Positions 7,275-14,550 of a DNA stretch of 44,049 nt are shown piece by piece (the stretch's first letter is position 1; each line of letters begins with the position of its first letter). Below the pieces are notes generated by a model. That model saw nothing but the letters and a program-made list of their open reading frames with translations, was not told where the DNA came from and made no database searches. The DNA is from Scytonema sp. RU_4_4 (GTDB lineage Bacteria > Cyanobacteriota > Cyanobacteriia > Cyanobacteriales > Nostocaceae). The translations under genes were made by a program, and so were the position numbers. The DNA is taken from contig JAAUSC010000038.1 in NCBI GenBank assembly GCA_012031965.1, positions 1-44,049 of the forward strand, read 5' to 3'.

Positions 7275-8882
7275 ATGACTTTAGAAAACAATCTAGAAAC
7301 AGATGTACTCATAGTAGGTGGCGGTCCTGTTGGCTTAGCAATGGCAGTAGAATTACGCTACCAAGGTATCGATTGCATCCTTATAGAACAGACTGACGGA
7401 GTTGTGATAGACCCCAAAGTCAGTACAGTCGGACCACGCTCAATGGAATATTGCCGCCGTTGGGGAATCTCTCAACAGATACGTGATGCAGGTTGGCCTC
7501 GTGACCACACTCTAGATATAGCTTGGGTGACGTCTGTTGGCGGATACGAAATATACCGAGTTCACTTTCCCTCCTATGCAGAGCGATCGCTACCTGATTA
7601 CTCACCAGAGCCAGAGCAAGTTTGTCCACAAAATTGGTTTGCTCCAGTATTCCAGAATTACTTGGGAGAGTATCCACACGGGGTCATTCGCTTGCAGCAT
7701 TGCTTAGAAAGCTTTGAGCAGACAGATGAAGGTGTCATCGCCAAAGTCACAAACCTAGAAAAAGAAACGACACAACTCATCCATGCTCGATACATGGTAG
7801 CTTGTGATGGTGCCCGCAGTACAGTACGTAAGGCTTGTGGAGTTGATGCTCCTACCTTTCACGACACCCAGGTGTTTCAGAGTGTGGTGTTCAAAGCACC
7901 AAAGTTGGCGACTGTGATGGGAAAAAACCATGCAATGGTTTATTATTTGGTCAACCCAATTCTTCAAGAACCACTCCGTGCAGTAGACGGGGACTCACTT
8001 TATCGCCTGATTTTGAAGCCAAAAGAAGACGGAAGTGTGCGTGATGCTGAAGAAGCTATCCGCGCCGCCATCTTAATTGATACCCCGTTTGAAATTGTCT
8101 CCAATGTTCCGTGGCGTCTCACCCACCGAGTCGCAGACCATTTCCGAGTGGGAAATATCTTCTTCGTCGGCGACAGTGCGCATACACTTTCCCCCTCTGG
8201 CGGTTTTGGTATGAACACTGGTATCGGTGATGCTGCTGACTTGGGTTGGAAATTAGCTGCTACGCTCAAGGGCTGGGCTGGTCCCAGCTTGCTTGATACC
8301 TATGAAATCGAACGGCGTCCCATTGCAGTGCGAAACCTCCAGGAGGCGAACGCCAACTTGCAACGCACCCAGAAACGTGCTATTCCTCCAGTCATTATGA
8401 CCGACACAAAAGAAGGTGAACAAATCCGCAAAGAGATGGCTATTGGTATGGAACGCAGTGGTGTGAAGCGCGAGTTTGACGCGCCTGGGGTTCACTTCGG
8501 GTTTCGCTATGAGTCGAATGGTATTATCCCTGATGGTACACCCCCCAGCGATGACGCCTTCGAGTGGAAACAGAGTAGTTACCCTGGTTGTCGCGCACCC
8601 CATGCTTGGTTAGAGCAAGGGTTATCTACTTTGGATTTGTTCGGTCGCTCTTTTGTGTTGATGTGCTTTGACTCAATACAGGGAGTCGAAACATTAACAA
8701 AGGTTTGTCAGGAAAAAGGAGTGCCTTTCATGAGCAAGTCCATCGATAACCCCGAAATTGCCAAGCTTTATGAGCGTGCTTATGTCTTGGTGCGACCTGA
8801 TGGACATGTCGCTTGGAGAGGTGACACCCTACCTGAAGACTCAGAAGCGCTGATTGATCGAGTTCGAGGAGTTTTTAATTAG
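7275..8882 (+). CDS. RebC/StaC-like FAD-dependent monooxygenase
   Basis: A 535-residue class A flavin hydroxylase fold. The FAD dinucleotide motif VLIVGGGPVGLAMAVEL is at residues 11-27, the FAD phosphate motif FFVGDSAHTLSPSGGFGMN near residue 297, and a thioredoxin-like C-terminal domain ends in LYERAYVLVRPDGHVAWRGD. Beyond these generic parts it shares RebC-type stretches as I recall them: GPRSMEYCRRWGISQQIRDA, GWPRDHTLDIAWVTSVGGYE, MERSGVKREFDAPGVHFGF. In staurosporine and rebeccamycin synthesis this enzyme works with the StaP/RebP P450 to set the oxidation state of the pyrrole ring (K252c versus arcyriaflavin). The aligned segment here reads LQEPLRAVDGDSLYRL and seems to lack the two active-site arginines described for RebC (about 230 and 239), so a RebC-like outcome is not assured. 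Violacein enzymes VioC and VioD do not match. Confidence 0.88.
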   Translation: MTLENNLETDVLIVGGGPVGLAMAVELRYQGIDCILIEQTDGVVIDPKVSTVGPRSMEYCRRWGISQQIRDAGWPRDHTLDIAWVTSVGGYEIYRVHFPSYAERSLPDYSPEPEQVCPQNWFAPVFQNYLGEYPHGVIRLQHCLESFEQTDEGVIAKVTNLEKETTQLIHARYMVACDGARSTVRKACGVDAPTFHDTQVFQSVVFKAPKLATVMGKNHAMVYYLVNPILQEPLRAVDGDSLYRLILKPKEDGSVRDAEEAIRAAILIDTPFEIVSNVPWRLTHRVADHFRVGNIFFVGDSAHTLSPSGGFGMNTGIGDAADLGWKLAATLKGWAGPSLLDTYEIERRPIAVRNLQEANANLQRTQKRAIPPVIMTDTKEGEQIRKEMAIGMERSGVKREFDAPGVHFGFRYESNGIIPDGTPPSDDAFEWKQSSYPGCRAPHAWLEQGLSTLDLFGRSFVLMCFDSIQGVETLTKVCQEKGVPFMSKSIDNPEIAKLYERAYVLVRPDGHVAWRGDTLPEDSEALIDRVRGVFN

Positions 8883-8900
8883 AATTCGTCCCACAGTTTT

Positions 8901-9021
8901 CAGTTCTCAGTTAATCCCTATGGCTGTTTGCTTTTCGTTCTCGCGAGTACCAAACAGAACCGGATGCATAAATTCATTTTTTCTCCGGTATGGATAACTA
9001 TCAACCGATAACTGAGAACTG
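8901..9021. repeat. 13-bp perfect inverted repeat pair framing an intergenic insert
   Basis: CAGTTCTCAGTTA (8901-8913) and TAACTGAGAACTG (9009-9021) bracket 95 bp between the flavoprotein and GST genes. The inner sequence also has inverted ATCCCTATGG-like and GGATAAC blocks but no gene. The right arm ends 4 bases before the GST start, so it occupies the ribosome-binding region. It looks like a small non-autonomous element or dispersed repeat. Confidence 0.6.
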
Positions 9022-9025
9022 AGTC

Positions 9026-9721
9026 ATGAAACTATATTACGCTCCTGCATCCAGCTATTCCCAACGAGTCCTCATCGCCCTGTACGAGAAGGGAGTTGAT
9101 TTTACAGCGATTCCGGTAAATCTCTTTGACCCCCAATCCCGTGAAGAGTATATGCAAATTAACCTTTTTGCCAAGATACCCACCCTCGTAACGGACAAAG
9201 GAAATGTGATATTTGAAGCTAATATCATCATTGAATACCTTGACCAACATTTTCCAAATACGTCCCGCCTGATTCCTCTTGATTCAGAACAAGCCATAGA
9301 GGTGCGGATGCTGGAACGGATGATTGATGTGTACATCAACAGTGGACGGGAAGCTCTATTTGCTGATACCCAGCGTCCTGTTGAGGAACGAGGCAAAAAA
9401 GAAGTTATCAAAGCTCATCGGTTATTGGAAACGGCGATCGCCATGCTTGATGAAAAACTGGCAAGTCGTACCTGGCTGGGGGGCGAAGAGTTTTCCATCG
9501 CTGACTGTGCTGCTGCTCCCACTCTGGCTTACCTGCGTATGGTTTACAACTACAAACACTTTCCCAACTTGGCAAATTACGTCAGACGTTTGGAGTCCAG
9601 ACCATCCGTAGCGCAAGTTTTCAACTTGGGACGCGACCAGATGACAAAGATGCTGTCTGAACTGCGCAATCCACTGCAACTGGTGCCATTAGATGAATAC
9701 GTAAGTTCTCAACAAAACTAA
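9026..9721 (+). CDS. Glutathione S-transferase-family protein in the bisindole cluster
   Basis: A 231-residue cytosolic GST. The thioredoxin-like N-terminal domain starts MKLYYAPASSYSQRVLIALY, with Ser/Tyr candidates at positions 9-12 for thiol activation. The cis-Pro glutathione loop is AKIPTLVTD, followed by the gamma-glutamyl site FEANIIIEYLDQHFP. The all-helical C-terminal domain has the N-capping box FSIADCAAAPTLAYL. The enzyme class would add glutathione to electrophiles, isomerise, or reduce peroxides. A GST is not part of the staurosporine or rebeccamycin core, so here it may detoxify reactive imine/quinoid intermediates or tailor the product (inference). It sits 143 bp after the flavoprotein gene and 108 bp before the P450 gene, all on the same strand. 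Start ATG 9026 fits the family exactly. Confidence 0.88.
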   Translation: MKLYYAPASSYSQRVLIALYEKGVDFTAIPVNLFDPQSREEYMQINLFAKIPTLVTDKGNVIFEANIIIEYLDQHFPNTSRLIPLDSEQAIEVRMLERMIDVYINSGREALFADTQRPVEERGKKEVIKAHRLLETAIAMLDEKLASRTWLGGEEFSIADCAAAPTLAYLRMVYNYKHFPNLANYVRRLESRPSVAQVFNLGRDQMTKMLSELRNPLQLVPLDEYVSSQQN

Positions 9722-9829
9722 ACAGGACTTACGCAAAATCGCTAAAAATCTTAATTTAACAAACCGCCAAGAACGCCAAGAATTCATAGAGTGTTCGTAA
9801 CTAAAGATAAATTTCCTTGGAGTTAACTA

Positions 9830-11089
9830 ATGACTATTTCTAAAGTTGAGAGACTAAACCCATTTTTACCTGAGGTCATTGCAGAACCTTATACTGTTTA
9901 TCGTCGTTACAGAGAAGAAGACCCTGTTCATTGGGGAATTGCCGCAAACCCCCGGCTCCCTGGTGCCTGGTATCTCTTCCGTTACGAAGATGTCATGCAA
10001 GTGCTGGAAAGCCCTAAATTTGGTCGTGAGGCTAGCCGAGTTCGAGATGACGGTGAAGGCGCACCAGTACCACCAGCCTATCGCGGGTTTAGTTCGATGG
10101 TTAGCAATTGGATGGTTTTCCGAGATCCACCTAACCATACACGACTGCGAATGCTAGTCAACAAAGTTTTCTCTGCAAAGATGGTTGAAAATATTCGTCC
10201 AGCTATCTTAGGTATTACCGATAATCTGTTGGATGGGGTTCAAAACCGTCAAGAGATTGATCTAGTTGAAGATTTTGCCTTCCCATTGCCAGTGATGGTC
10301 ATTGCAGCGCTGCTGGGTGTCGATCCAGAAGACCGCCCACTGTTCCGACAATGGGCATTAGCATTGCAACACGCCAGTGCTTCGCGTCTAACACCATCCC
10401 CAGAACTCTACGAACAAGCCGAACAGGCAACCCAAGGCTTTATCGATTACTTTCAACGAGCGATCGCTCTTCGGCACGCCGAACCACGTCAGGATCTCAT
10501 CACATCTCTCATCAAGGCACAAGAAGAAGGCGACAAACTGAGCGACGAAGAAGTTCTCGCCACATGTATCCACCTACTAACAGCTGGTCATGAAACCACA
10601 GTTAACTTGATTACCAAAGGAGTATTGGCGTTACTGCGCCATCCGCAAGCGCTCGAATTGTTACGCTCCCACCCCGAATTTATGCCAGGGGCAGTGGAAG
10701 AATTGATACGCTACGACAACCCCGTCCAAATGGTCACTCGTTGGGCATATGCAGATATAGAAATTAACGGTAAGCAGATCCGGCGCGGGGATAGCGTGGG
10801 GTTGATGCTTGGTTCTGCTAATCGAGATCCCGCACGTTTCCAGAACCCCGATGTTCTCGATATACAACGCTCAGACTTCAAACACTGCGGCTTTGGCAGT
10901 GGTATCCACTTCTGCCTTGGGTCTGCACTCGCCCGCGCAGAGGCGGCTATTGCCTTAAATGTACTGCTCAACCGTTTACCCGAGCTGCGTCTAGCACAAG
11001 AGAATATTGAGTGGGCAAACAACATCGTGTTCCACGGACCCAAACAAATGCGGGTTGCGTTTAGGTCACCTAGTGCAAACAAAGCTTAA
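9830..11089 (+). CDS. StaP/RebP-like cytochrome P450 (CYP245-like)
   Basis: A 419-residue soluble bacterial P450 with all key motifs: I-helix AGHETT at 252-257, ExxR at 291-294 (EELIRY), and the haem loop FGSGIHFCLGSALARAE with the ligand Cys at about 362. Similarity to StaP (CYP245A1) as I recall it goes beyond the common fold: EPYTVYRRYREEDPVHW, VSNWMVFRDPPNHTRLR, ALQHASASR, VTRWAYADIEINGKQIRRG, LGSANRDPARFQNPDVLDI and the terminal NIVFHGPKQMRVAF. StaP converts chromopyrrolic acid to the indolocarbazole core by intramolecular aryl-aryl coupling and oxidative decarboxylation, and that role is inferred here. A GGAG lies 9 bases before ATG 9830. An electron-donor ferredoxin is not encoded nearby. 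Confidence 0.9.
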   Translation: MTISKVERLNPFLPEVIAEPYTVYRRYREEDPVHWGIAANPRLPGAWYLFRYEDVMQVLESPKFGREASRVRDDGEGAPVPPAYRGFSSMVSNWMVFRDPPNHTRLRMLVNKVFSAKMVENIRPAILGITDNLLDGVQNRQEIDLVEDFAFPLPVMVIAALLGVDPEDRPLFRQWALALQHASASRLTPSPELYEQAEQATQGFIDYFQRAIALRHAEPRQDLITSLIKAQEEGDKLSDEEVLATCIHLLTAGHETTVNLITKGVLALLRHPQALELLRSHPEFMPGAVEELIRYDNPVQMVTRWAYADIEINGKQIRRGDSVGLMLGSANRDPARFQNPDVLDIQRSDFKHCGFGSGIHFCLGSALARAEAAIALNVLLNRLPELRLAQENIEWANNIVFHGPKQMRVAFRSPSANKA

Positions 11090-11102
11090 TCAATTCAATC
11101 AA

Positions 11103-11135
11103 AATTTGGAATTTGGAATTTGGAATTTGGAATTT
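11103..11135. repeat. Heptamer short tandem repeat (AATTTGG)n
   Basis: About four and a half copies of AATTTGG between the StaP-like P450 and the VOC gene. This is the typical cyanobacterial heptamer tandem repeat. It is non-coding, although the longest open frame starts shortly after it at a TTG. Confidence 0.8.
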
Positions 11136-11169
11136 ACTCTAATGTTGGTTGGAAAAAGGATTTAATAAC

Positions 11170-11541
11170 ATGAGTGTCATCCAAGGCTTGACAAAAACCA
11201 TCCTCTATGTAAAGGATATGAACGCGCTGGTACGCTTTTATCGCGACGTGCTGGATCTAAAGATCCAAGAACCAGCCAATTTAGAAAGCTACAGCAACGC
11301 AATCTGGGTGGAGTTTGCTACCGGTGGATGCAACCTGGTGCTACACGCAGATAGAGAGAAGCGACTTGGTGAGGATAGACCCAAGCTGGTATTTAGCGTC
11401 AACGATATGGAAACTGCTCACAAAACGCTAACTGAGCGCGGCGCAAAACTCAGCGATATTCGTTCTCGCTTACCTGGTCTCAAAGTTGCTGACGGTTTTG
11501 ACCCAGAAAACAACCCATTCTCCATTTATTGTCAGGAGTAA
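11170..11541 (+). CDS. VOC/glyoxalase-bleomycin-resistance fold protein in the cluster
   Basis: A 123-residue vicinal oxygen chelate protein: MSVIQGLTKTILYVKDMNAL, VRFYRDVLDLKIQEP, WVEFATGGCNLVLHADRE, LVFSVNDMETAHKTLTERG, then a short C-terminus FDPENNPFSIYCQE. It has two beta-alpha-beta-beta-beta modules. The first metal position, usually His, is Thr in GLTKTILYV, while H in LVLHAD and a C-terminal acidic patch remain, so metal binding is uncertain. Such proteins either catalyse (isomerase, dioxygenase, thiol transferase) or bind and sequester small aromatic molecules as self-resistance. Being inside the cluster suggests one of these for a bisindole (inference). AAAGGA lies about 9 bases before ATG 11170; the in-frame TTG at 11149 is a poorer start. 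Confidence 0.85.
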   Translation: MSVIQGLTKTILYVKDMNALVRFYRDVLDLKIQEPANLESYSNAIWVEFATGGCNLVLHADREKRLGEDRPKLVFSVNDMETAHKTLTERGAKLSDIRSRLPGLKVADGFDPENNPFSIYCQE

Positions 11542-11685
11542 AACTAGCACGCTCAACTGCAACCCTTACTAGATAAGGCTTAATATCAAGTCCCCAGAGG
11601 CGAGGGAGCAGAAGAGCAAGGGACAGGATTTCAAGGTTTTTGCACAGATGTACCGAACAATTGTAAGTAAAAAGGAATCGAAACA

Positions 11686-12947
11686 ATGATTGAACAAAAT
11701 TCAACTCAGTCTGATAAAAAAACTTGCCCCCATCTTGGAGAGGAGTTCCAACCTTTTGTTAACCCACACCTTGATGATCCCTACACTTTCTTTCAGCGTG
11801 CAAGAAAAGAGGAGCCGATATTTTATAGCCCATTGTTCGACGCTTATGTTCTCACCCGTTATGATGACATCATCAATGTACTCAGAGACCCAGCACGATT
11901 TTCTTCCGCCAGTAGCCTCAAGTCGATAGTCAACTCTACACCAGAAGTGTTTGAAGTACTGCGTCAAGGCTTTCCCTTTGTTTCTTTGATTAATAGTGAT
12001 GGCGAGCAACACAAACGCTTGCGCGCTCCTTTTATGAAAGTATTTGCACCCGAGCAGCTGACTTATGTAGAGGATTCAATTCGCGAGATTGCTAATCGGT
12101 TGCTAGATGATTTTATTAATGATGGTCGTGCGGAAATCATCGAAAATTTGCCCATCCACTCCCGCTTGAGGTCATCCTCACGATGTACAGCGTTCCGCTG
12201 AAGATCATGCCAGAAGTCACGCGGTGGGCAAAGGACATGACGCAACTATTTTCGACACCTTTACCTCCAGAACGTCAAGTCGAATGCGCTCGCAGTTTTG
12301 TCTCTTTACAGCACTTCGTTGCAAGTATAATCGAAGAAAAACGACAAGCGCCTCAAGACGACTTAATAACTAACATACTGGATTCTGGGTTGAGTACCCC
12401 TGAGTTAGTGTTGCTTTTGTGTGAGATGATTGTTGCTGGACACGCTACAAGCGCGGATTTCATTGCAACTGCAATCAAACTCTTAGTTGAGCAACCCGAA
12501 GTGTGGCAAAAGCTCCATGAAACTCCATCGCTCATTCCTGCTGTGCTAGAAGAAGTACTCAGGTACGATACTCCTGCGCCATCAATGGTTCGGGTTACGA
12601 CCACAGAAGTTTCCATAGGAGAAATGACAATACCCAAGGAATCTCGGATTCTTATACTCTATGGCTCCGCCAACCGCGATGAGACTCGGTATCCAGATGG
12701 AGAGAACTTTAATATCGAGCGTTTCAAAGATGCGCCTGTTAACCATATTGCATTTAGTCATGGAATGCACCACTGTTTGGGTTCGAGTTTAGCACGTCGA
12801 GAAGGACGAATCGCCCTGGAGATATTATCACAGCGATTACCAAGTTTACGACTTTGCCCCAATCAACAACTCACCCATGTCCCCGCAATGCTCAACCGTG
12901 GTTATACACACCTCGAAGTGGAATGGGATATTCCCCAACAAGGTTAA
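11686..12947 (+). pseudogene. Second cytochrome P450 of the cluster, single-base frameshift
   Basis: The upstream frame (11686 to about 12157) gives the N-terminal third: CPHLGEEFQPFVNPHLDDPY, YVLTRYDDIINVLRDPARFS, then GEQHKRLRAPFMKVFAPEQL and AEIIENLPI. It derails at ATCCACTCC; one extra C (ATCCCACTCC) would restore LPIPLPLEVILTMYSVPLKI. The downstream frame ending at 12947 carries the rest: I-helix AGHATS, EEVLRYDTPAPSMVRVTTTE, GSANRDETRYPDGENFNIER and the haem loop FSHGMHHCLGSSLARREGR. The joined product is about 420 residues with every P450 motif, so the break is recent or a read error in a C-run. It differs clearly from the StaP-like P450 and is not CYP245. A tailoring hydroxylase of the bisindole is likely. 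AAGGA precedes ATG 11686. Confidence 0.87.
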
Positions 12948-13026
12948 ACGGTTCGCTTGCATATGTATCAAACTTTCACCCCTATTTATAAATATCAATC
13001 AAATCAATCACAAGGAGCAAACTTTC

Positions 13027-13248
13027 ATGACTCAACAACCTCCAATCCTAAAACGCGGTAGTACTGGTGCAGATGTCGAGCGCCTGCAAGGCGACTTATC
13101 CCAAATGGGATACGAAGTTGCAGTTGACGGCGTATTTGGTGAGGCGACTGAAAATGCTGTCAAACAATTCCAACAAGACAATAACTTAACTGTGGATGGA
13201 ATCGTTGGACCTCAAACTGGCAGACAATTGGGCGCTGCTTTGACGTAA
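13027..13248 (+). CDS. Mini peptidoglycan-binding-domain protein, copy 1
   Basis: 73 residues that are nothing but one PG_binding_1-type three-helix domain: ILKRGSTGADVERLQGDLSQ, MGYEVAVDGVFGEATENAVK, then QFQQDNNLTVDGIVGPQTGR. The family hallmarks (LKxGSxGxxVxxLQ, VDGxFGxxTxxAVxxFQ, DGIVGPxT) are all present. There is no signal peptide, membrane segment or catalytic domain, which is unusual for a fold normally attached to secreted cell-wall enzymes. A longer reading from 12877 would overlap the P450 gene and is rejected. ATG 13027 has GGAGC 11 bases upstream, shared by all three copies. Its role in the cluster is unknown; a binding or scaffolding domain is possible. Confidence 0.88.
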   Translation: MTQQPPILKRGSTGADVERLQGDLSQMGYEVAVDGVFGEATENAVKQFQQDNNLTVDGIVGPQTGRQLGAALT

Positions 13249-13326
13249 CCCACACTTGATAGCTTGCATACGTATCAAACTTTCACCCCTATTAACAAAA
13301 CAAACAATCAAAAGGAGCAAACTTTC

Positions 13327-13548
13327 ATGACTCAACAACTCCCAATCCTAAAACGCGGTTCCACTGGTGAACATGTCGAGCACCTGCAACACGACTTATC
13401 TCTACTGGGATACGAACTTAAAATTGATGGCATTTTTGGTCCGGCGACTGAAAATGCTGTGAAGAAATTCCAACAAGACAATAACCTAACTGTCGATGGA
13501 ATTGTTGGACCGCAAACTGGGAGACTCATAGGCGCTGCTTTGACCTAA
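13327..13548 (+). CDS. Mini peptidoglycan-binding-domain protein, copy 2
   Basis: Second tandem copy, 73 residues. It is the most divergent of the three in the middle: GEHVEHLQHDLSLLGYELKI replaces GADVERLQGDLSQMGYEVAV, and FGPATENAVKKFQQ replaces FGEATENAVKQFQQ. The C-terminus reads GRLIGAALT. The domain core and the leader with GGAGCAAACTTTC before the ATG are kept, so the copy appears functional. No secretion signal. Confidence 0.87.
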   Translation: MTQQLPILKRGSTGEHVEHLQHDLSLLGYELKIDGIFGPATENAVKKFQQDNNLTVDGIVGPQTGRLIGAALT

Positions 13549-13626
13549 CCCACACTTGATAGCTTGCATACTTTGTCAAACTTTCACCCCTATTAACAAA
13601 TATCACATCAATTGGAGCAAACTTTC

Positions 13627-13848
13627 ATGAGTCAACAGCCCACAATCCTAAAACGTGGTTCCACTGGTGCAGATGTACAACGCTTGCAAGGCGACTTATC
13701 TCAACTGGGACACCAAGTTGAAGTTGATGGCATTTTTGGTGAGGCGACTGAAAATGCTGTGAAGAAATTCCAACAAGACAATAACTTAGCTGTCGATGGA
13801 ATTGTTGGACCTCAAACAGGCAGACAATTAAGTGTTGCTTTGGCGTAA
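13627..13848 (+). CDS. Mini peptidoglycan-binding-domain protein, copy 3
   Basis: Third tandem copy, 73 residues: TILKRGSTGADVQRLQGDLS, QLGHQVEVDGIFGEATENAV, KKFQQDNNLAVDGIVGPQTG. It begins MSQQ instead of MTQQ and ends RQLSVALA. It is the last gene before a strong terminator (13859-13899), which makes the triplet the probable 3' end of the cluster transcript. No signal peptide or second domain. Confidence 0.88.
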   Translation: MSQQPTILKRGSTGADVQRLQGDLSQLGHQVEVDGIFGEATENAVKKFQQDNNLAVDGIVGPQTGRQLSVALA

Positions 13849-13858
13849 CCTAAATGTT

Positions 13859-13899
13859 AAAACTAACGCGGGTTGATGACCTCAACCTGCGTTAGTTTT
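13859..13899 (+). terminator. Strong intrinsic terminator after the mini-gene triplet
   Basis: AAAACTAACGCGGGTTGA pairs over 18 bp with TCAACCTGCGTTAGTTTT (one G-T pair) around the loop TGACC. The descending arm ends in a T-run (TTTTAAAAATTT follows). The almost symmetrical A and T flanks would let it act on both strands. It separates the biosynthetic genes from the RidA and exporter genes. Confidence 0.88.
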
Positions 13900-13921
13900 A
13901 AAAATTTCTACCATTATAAAA

Positions 13922-14461
13922 ATGTCAAAAAAATCAATGAAGTTCATAGCCCCATTCATCACTATCATTTTATTAAATACTGTTTTAACTTCCAGCATAG
14001 AAGCTAAACAAAAAGAACCACAGCAGACACCGCAACAAAAAATCAGTCAAACTCAACAGCAAACATCATCTCCCGATTCTATAGAATATCTCACCTCTGC
14101 TGAGACGACTTCTCTCAATCTTCCCTTTTCTGAAGCAGTGCGTGTTGGCAACATGCTTTACCTCTCAGGGACACTCGGAAACATCCCTGGAACAAAAAAA
14201 CTTGTCCCAGGTGGTATCAAAGCTGAGACGAAGCAGACAATGGAGAACATCAAACGTATTCTTGAGAAAAATGGGTCATCTCTCAGTCAAGTTGTAACAT
14301 GTAACGTGATGCTCGCGGATATTAAGGAGTGGGGAGCAATGAACCAACTTTACGTTACTTATTTCCCTAAAAATAGATTACCTGCACGTAGTACATTGGG
14401 AGCAAGCGGTTTAGCTTTAAATGCACGAGTAGAAATTCAGTGTATGGCAACAGTCAAATAA
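13922..14461 (+). CDS. RidA/YjgF-family imine deaminase with a signal peptide
   Basis: A 179-residue protein. Residues 1-28 look like a Sec signal (KFIAPFITIILLNTVLTSS with a possible SIEA cut). A Gln-rich linker runs to about residue 52. A complete RidA domain follows: FSEAVRVGNMLYLSGTLGNI, GIKAETKQTMENIKRILEKN, VVTCNVMLADIKEWGAMNQL, RLPARSTLGASGLALNARVE. The substrate-binding arginine of active RidA members is present (R156 in PARS), as is the following VEI glutamate. RidA hydrolyses reactive 2-imino acids to 2-keto acids and ammonia. The family dimerase upstream uses an imine, so the pairing is suggestive, but export would place this protein outside the cytosol. It starts just past the terminator, so it is probably a separate transcript, perhaps with the exporter 89 bp downstream. 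Confidence 0.85.
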   Translation: MSKKSMKFIAPFITIILLNTVLTSSIEAKQKEPQQTPQQKISQTQQQTSSPDSIEYLTSAETTSLNLPFSEAVRVGNMLYLSGTLGNIPGTKKLVPGGIKAETKQTMENIKRILEKNGSSLSQVVTCNVMLADIKEWGAMNQLYVTYFPKNRLPARSTLGASGLALNARVEIQCMATVK

Positions 14462-14550
14462 ATGACAAATAGTCTACAATAATCAGTTTTTTTTGTGATG
14501 TTTTATAAATTTAAAAAAGCCAAGTATTAGTTTTTTAAAAAATTAAACCG

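Larger units (their letters stand above)
12960..13848 (+). repeat. Three tandem 300-bp direct repeats, each a complete mini-gene cassette
   Basis: Start codons at 13027, 13327 and 13627 are exactly 300 bp apart. Each unit carries its own leader (TTGCATA..ATCAAACTTTCACCCC about 65 bp upstream, and GGAGCAAACTTTCATG over the start) and its own 73-codon gene. The coding parts differ by scattered substitutions that mostly keep the protein, so the copies are old enough to diverge but remain in register. Confidence 0.9.

Noticed and set aside
12877-13026. Longer start for the first mini peptidoglycan-binding protein
   Set aside because: It would overlap the P450 gene and add 50 residues absent from copies 2 and 3, which share the ATG and ribosome binding site at the same relative position.
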